This document shows positions 61,976 through 64,000 of a stretch of 64,000 nt of DNA, piece after piece. The stretch covers positions 1,984,001 through 2,048,000 of the forward strand of contig NC_013174.1 of NCBI RefSeq assembly GCF_000024065.1, read 5' to 3'. This DNA is from Jonesia denitrificans DSM 20603. Lineage in GTDB: Bacteria; Actinomycetota; Actinomycetes; Actinomycetales; Cellulomonadaceae. The notes below the pieces were generated by a model, which saw nothing but the letters and a program-made list of their open reading frames with translations, searched no databases and was not told the origin of the DNA. The first letter of the stretch is position 1. Each line of letters starts with the position of its first letter. The position numbers and the translations under genes were made by a program.

Positions 61976-62827
61976 CTATTGCAGCCGGTAGTCGGACACG
62001 CCTGAGGCGTATCCCACCGCGGGCCCAGGGTTGAGGAACTGGTCATAGCGATCATCGTTGTCCAGGTATCGCTTCATCCAGGCGATACTGTACTTCGCAA
62101 TTGTGGTGTTGCTGACGTTCGGAGCAAAGTGGCTTGCGCCACGGAGTTCAAGGTAGCCACGTTGTTCCGCCTGAGTGAGGGACTCATAGAACGGGATGGA
62201 ATGGGTGCGGACTGACGCGACGGTATCGCGTTCAGCACCGATGATGAGCGTCGCAGCATCGACGCCATCCCAATTCTTCTTCAGGTTCCATGGCGTCAAG
62301 GCAACAACAGCATCGATCTCTGGGCGGCTTTCAGCGGCCTGGAGTGCGCCGCCCCCACCCATGGAGTGACCCATCACGGCTTGTCGTTCTGGGTCAATCA
62401 GTGGCCCTACAACTGAGTCGTTCATGGCGTGATCGAGGGCCGCAAGCAGTTGGGTAGAGCGTTGGCGCGGCTGGTCATAGCGGGTGGTGGTGTTGATGGT
62501 GACCACAACAAATCCGAACGAGGCGATGCGTGAACCGAGCCAGGCGATGCTCGATTCCCCAGCGGTGTATCCCGGGGAGATAGCGATCACGCCGAATTTT
62601 CCGTCCGATGTGTCTGTCGGGTAATAGATCGTTCCGTTGCGGAATCCATCTGAACTGAAGCGGCTGATTGACCGTTGTGCGATGTCGTAATTTCCACGTC
62701 GTTGTTCGATCAAGGATTCGCTTGGGTTAGGGCCACGTTCGTAGGGGGTGTCCGCCGCATGAGCGACGCTGCCAGTAGGAATGACCAGGAGCGCCAGAGT
62801 GACACAAAGAGCCAGGATTCGTCTCAC
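61976..62827 (-). CDS. Secreted cutinase/polyester (PET) hydrolase-like enzyme
   Basis: A 283-residue alpha/beta hydrolase with signal peptide 1-24 (LALLVIPTGSVAHA). It closely resembles the Thermobifida cutinase/PET-hydrolase family by memory of conserved segments: YERGPNPSES, GTIYYPTDTSDGKFG, VIAISPGYTAGESSIAWLGS. Catalytic Ser155 sits in GHSMGGGGALQ, Asp201 in IIGAERDTVA and His233 in GASHFAPNVS. The oxyanion Tyr87 and Trp180 (LTPWNLKKNW) of the aromatic clamp are present. The family's C-terminal disulphide is missing; the mature protein has no Cys. GTG 62827 has GAAAGGAC about 6 bases upstream. It may hydrolyse cutin, esters or polyesters; substrate is unproven. Confidence 0.88.
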   Translation of the reverse strand: MRRILALCVTLALLVIPTGSVAHAADTPYERGPNPSESLIEQRRGNYDIAQRSISRFSSDGFRNGTIYYPTDTSDGKFGVIAISPGYTAGESSIAWLGSRIASFGFVVVTINTTTRYDQPRQRSTQLLAALDHAMNDSVVGPLIDPERQAVMGHSMGGGGALQAAESRPEIDAVVALTPWNLKKNWDGVDAATLIIGAERDTVASVRTHSIPFYESLTQAEQRGYLELRGASHFAPNVSNTTIAKYSIAWMKRYLDNDDRYDQFLNPGPAVGYASGVSDYRLQ

Positions 62828-63086
62828 GTGAGTGTCCTTTCGGATCGGTGTGGGGAGCACACGGAGGCGCACTATGACGCCTGATTTGTGTGTTCTCACA
62901 TAGTGGAGAAAGAAACGGTGCCTCACGATGGGCACGTCTCACCTCACCACGTGATTCCGACGCTTGGCGCGAGCACAACGGGTGGCAAAACGTTTCATCG
63001 CAGCAGCAGCCCGGGTGAAACCCCAGTTCACCGCGGCGTCCACGGGGAGGAGAGCTTTCACCTCCCGCGGACACACAAGAATGGCA

Positions 63087-63092
63087 TAGGCT
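63087..63092 (+). promoter_or_regulatory. Possible leaderless promoter -10 (TAGGCT)
   Basis: TAGGCT ends 7 bases before the G of the GTG at 63099, the spacing for a leaderless message. No ribosome site fits that start. A GTG at 63093 would lie against this element. Confidence 0.35.
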
Positions 63093-63098
63093 GTGGAG

Positions 63099-63575
63099 GT
63101 GTTGTTACAGACGTCACAGACCCAGCGAACAATTGCATCGCGGTGTGCAGAGCTTGTCCGATTCGGGAGCGTTGGTGCTCTCGGATTCGTCGTTGACATT
63201 GGTCTCTTCAATGTCCTTCAGTACGGACCTTTATCCCTACTTGACGGAAAACCTGTCACGGCAAAAATCATTTCGGTATCGATCGCCATGGTGGTGACGT
63301 GGCTGGGAAACCGACTATGGACCTTTTCTGCGCAACGCACACACACCCGAGTACGAGAATTTACCGGCTTCGTTGTTGTCAACATTGGTGGAATGGCCAT
63401 CGCTGTGCTGTGCCTGTGGGTTTCACGCTACATTTTGGGGTTTGAGTCCGCGTGGGCGGACAACGTGGCAGCAAACGGTGTAGGGCTCGTGCTGGGCACT
63501 GCGTTTCGCTACGTTGCGTATAAATACCTAGTCTTTACCGGCCAGCAACCCACACTTGGGTTGGCACAACGCTAG
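63099..63575 (+). CDS. GtrA family membrane protein
   Basis: A protein of 158-160 residues with four spans (VRFGSVGALGFVVDIGLFNV, IISVSIAMVVTWLGNRLWTF, GFVVVNIGGMAIAVLCLWVS, NGVGLVLGTAFRYVAYKYLV). The closing FRYVAYKYLVF is the GtrA signature. GtrA proteins help move undecaprenyl- or lipid-linked sugars across the membrane, so it fits the envelope theme. GTG 63093 or 63099 are both possible; I chose 63099 because of the upstream TAGGCT. It is divergent from the hydrolase gene and converges on the kinase gene. Confidence 0.85.
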   Translation: MLLQTSQTQRTIASRCAELVRFGSVGALGFVVDIGLFNVLQYGPLSLLDGKPVTAKIISVSIAMVVTWLGNRLWTFSAQRTHTRVREFTGFVVVNIGGMAIAVLCLWVSRYILGFESAWADNVAANGVGLVLGTAFRYVAYKYLVFTGQQPTLGLAQR

Positions 63576-63622
63576 TGTCCAGCACAGTCCGCACCACTCG
63601 GACGTCAACCAGGTCCAACCAG

Positions 63623-63639
63623 ATCACCTAGCAGGTGAT
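63623..63639. terminator. Short inverted repeat between converging genes
   Basis: ATCACCT-agc-AGGTGAT is a perfect 7-bp stem with a 3-base loop between the GtrA stop and the kinase stop. It may terminate either gene. It is short and without a clear T-run. Confidence 0.4.
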
Positions 63640-63648
63640 GGTTACTCT

Positions 63649-64000
63649 CTAGTTCGGGGAAGACTGCGGTGCGGAACGGCGACGGAACAATCCCCGCCGA
63701 CGCTGCGTCGAGACATACACACCTTTAGGTAGCACTGTTGACGGGTCGATAGTTTGCACCAGCCCAGTCAAATACAACGTAAAGAGCGCTGGTCGTCGTC
63801 GTGATAACTCCAAGCGTGCACCATCAGCAGCAGCCAAATCCCGGGCCAACGGTAATCCGAGCCCGGTACCATTTCCTGATGTCACCCCACGTTCAAAAAT
63901 CTCTGATGCCAACTCGTCTGGCACCCCGTCACCTTCATCCTCAACGGTGATAACAACAGCGCCTCGTGGGCCTTGTTGGCGGGCATGCACTGTTGTCTTC
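63649..64000 (-). CDS. Sensor histidine kinase, C-terminal part (cut by window edge)
   Basis: Only the last 116 or so codons are in the window; the gene continues beyond base 64000, so its start is not visible. The part present is the ATP-binding end of a histidine kinase: VVITVEDEGDGVPDELASEI (G1 box) and GTGLGLPLARDLAAADG (G2 box), followed by a basic tail (RRRGLFRRRSAPQ). A kinase next to GtrA and purK is a common actinobacterial neighbour. Sensor type and partner regulator cannot be read here. Confidence 0.85.
   Translation of the reverse strand, partial: KTTVHARQQGPRGAVVITVEDEGDGVPDELASEIFERGVTSGNGTGLGLPLARDLAAADGARLELSRRRPALFTLYLTGLVQTIDPSTVLPKGVYVSTQRRRGLFRRRSAPQSSPN

Noticed and set aside
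1-64000. CRISPR arrays, tRNA, rRNA or insertion sequences
   Set aside because: I saw no regularly spaced repeats, no cloverleaf-like tRNA sequence, no rRNA stretches and no transposase. Dedicated searches were not possible here.

Overview
The window reads as chromosomal DNA of a high-GC Gram-positive bacterium (Actinomycetota, most likely order Micrococcales). The evidence is the gene content and order: secA, hpf, comF, lpqB and mtrBA, a WhiB regulator, DUF3499, DUF5719 and TIGR03089 proteins, two LCP proteins, and GTG/TTG starts with many 4-base overlaps. The moderate GC and secreted CHAP proteins would fit a Jonesia-like genus, but that is a guess from memory, not a match. No rRNA, tRNA, CRISPR array, insertion sequence or integrase was seen. 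No gene-free stretch exceeds 300 bases.

Layout. (1) 0-5.2 kb: a DUF6912 protein, a CpaE/MinD-like ATPase with a SAF-domain partner, a small HTH protein, an unrecognised protein, a LysM protein and an Rv3235-type protein. (2) 5.2-14.1 kb, minus strand: secA, hpf, comF, lpqB, mtrB, mtrA, an order also known from Mycobacterium. (3) 14.3-21.7 kb: a membrane-protein unit with a proline-rich membrane protein, DUF4129, DUF4350, MoxR ATPase, DUF58, a 62-residue membrane protein, SpoIIM and RDD. (4) 21.8-23.2 kb: ahcY. (5) 23.4-43.5 kb: a cell-surface region. It has a SpoIID-type secreted protein, a secreted exonuclease-endonuclease-phosphatase protein, a probable wall teichoic acid cluster (pyruvyl transferase, fused CDP-ribitol synthase, two TagF-like proteins, ABC exporter, a 1141-residue GT2-TagF fusion of more AT-rich DNA), two secreted CHAP paralogues and an acyltransferase. 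(6) 43.5-46.1 kb: a molybdate operon with an HTH-TOBE regulator. (7) 46.3-55.3 kb: Trm112, phosphomannomutase, DUF3499, a degenerate metallopeptidase-like protein, DUF5719, a giant membrane glycosyltransferase and WhiB. (8) 55.5-64 kb: TIGR03089, an RmlB-like dehydratase, two LCP proteins, purE, purK, a secreted polyester-hydrolase-like enzyme, a GtrA protein and the end of a histidine kinase.

How the parts fit. Most of the window concerns the envelope. The inferred scheme is that CDP-ribitol is made by the fused synthase, polymerised by the TagF-like enzymes, exported by the TagGH-like transporter, attached to peptidoglycan by LCP proteins and decorated by pyruvyl and acyl transferases. MtrAB-LpqB would sense and adjust wall state, and SpoIID and CHAP proteins would cut or bind the wall. 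Regions 5 and 6 look like an accessory block placed inside an otherwise conserved actinobacterial order. The items most worth a second look are the cutinase/PET-hydrolase-like protein at 61976-62827 and the teichoic acid cluster with its foreign-looking GT2-TagF gene.
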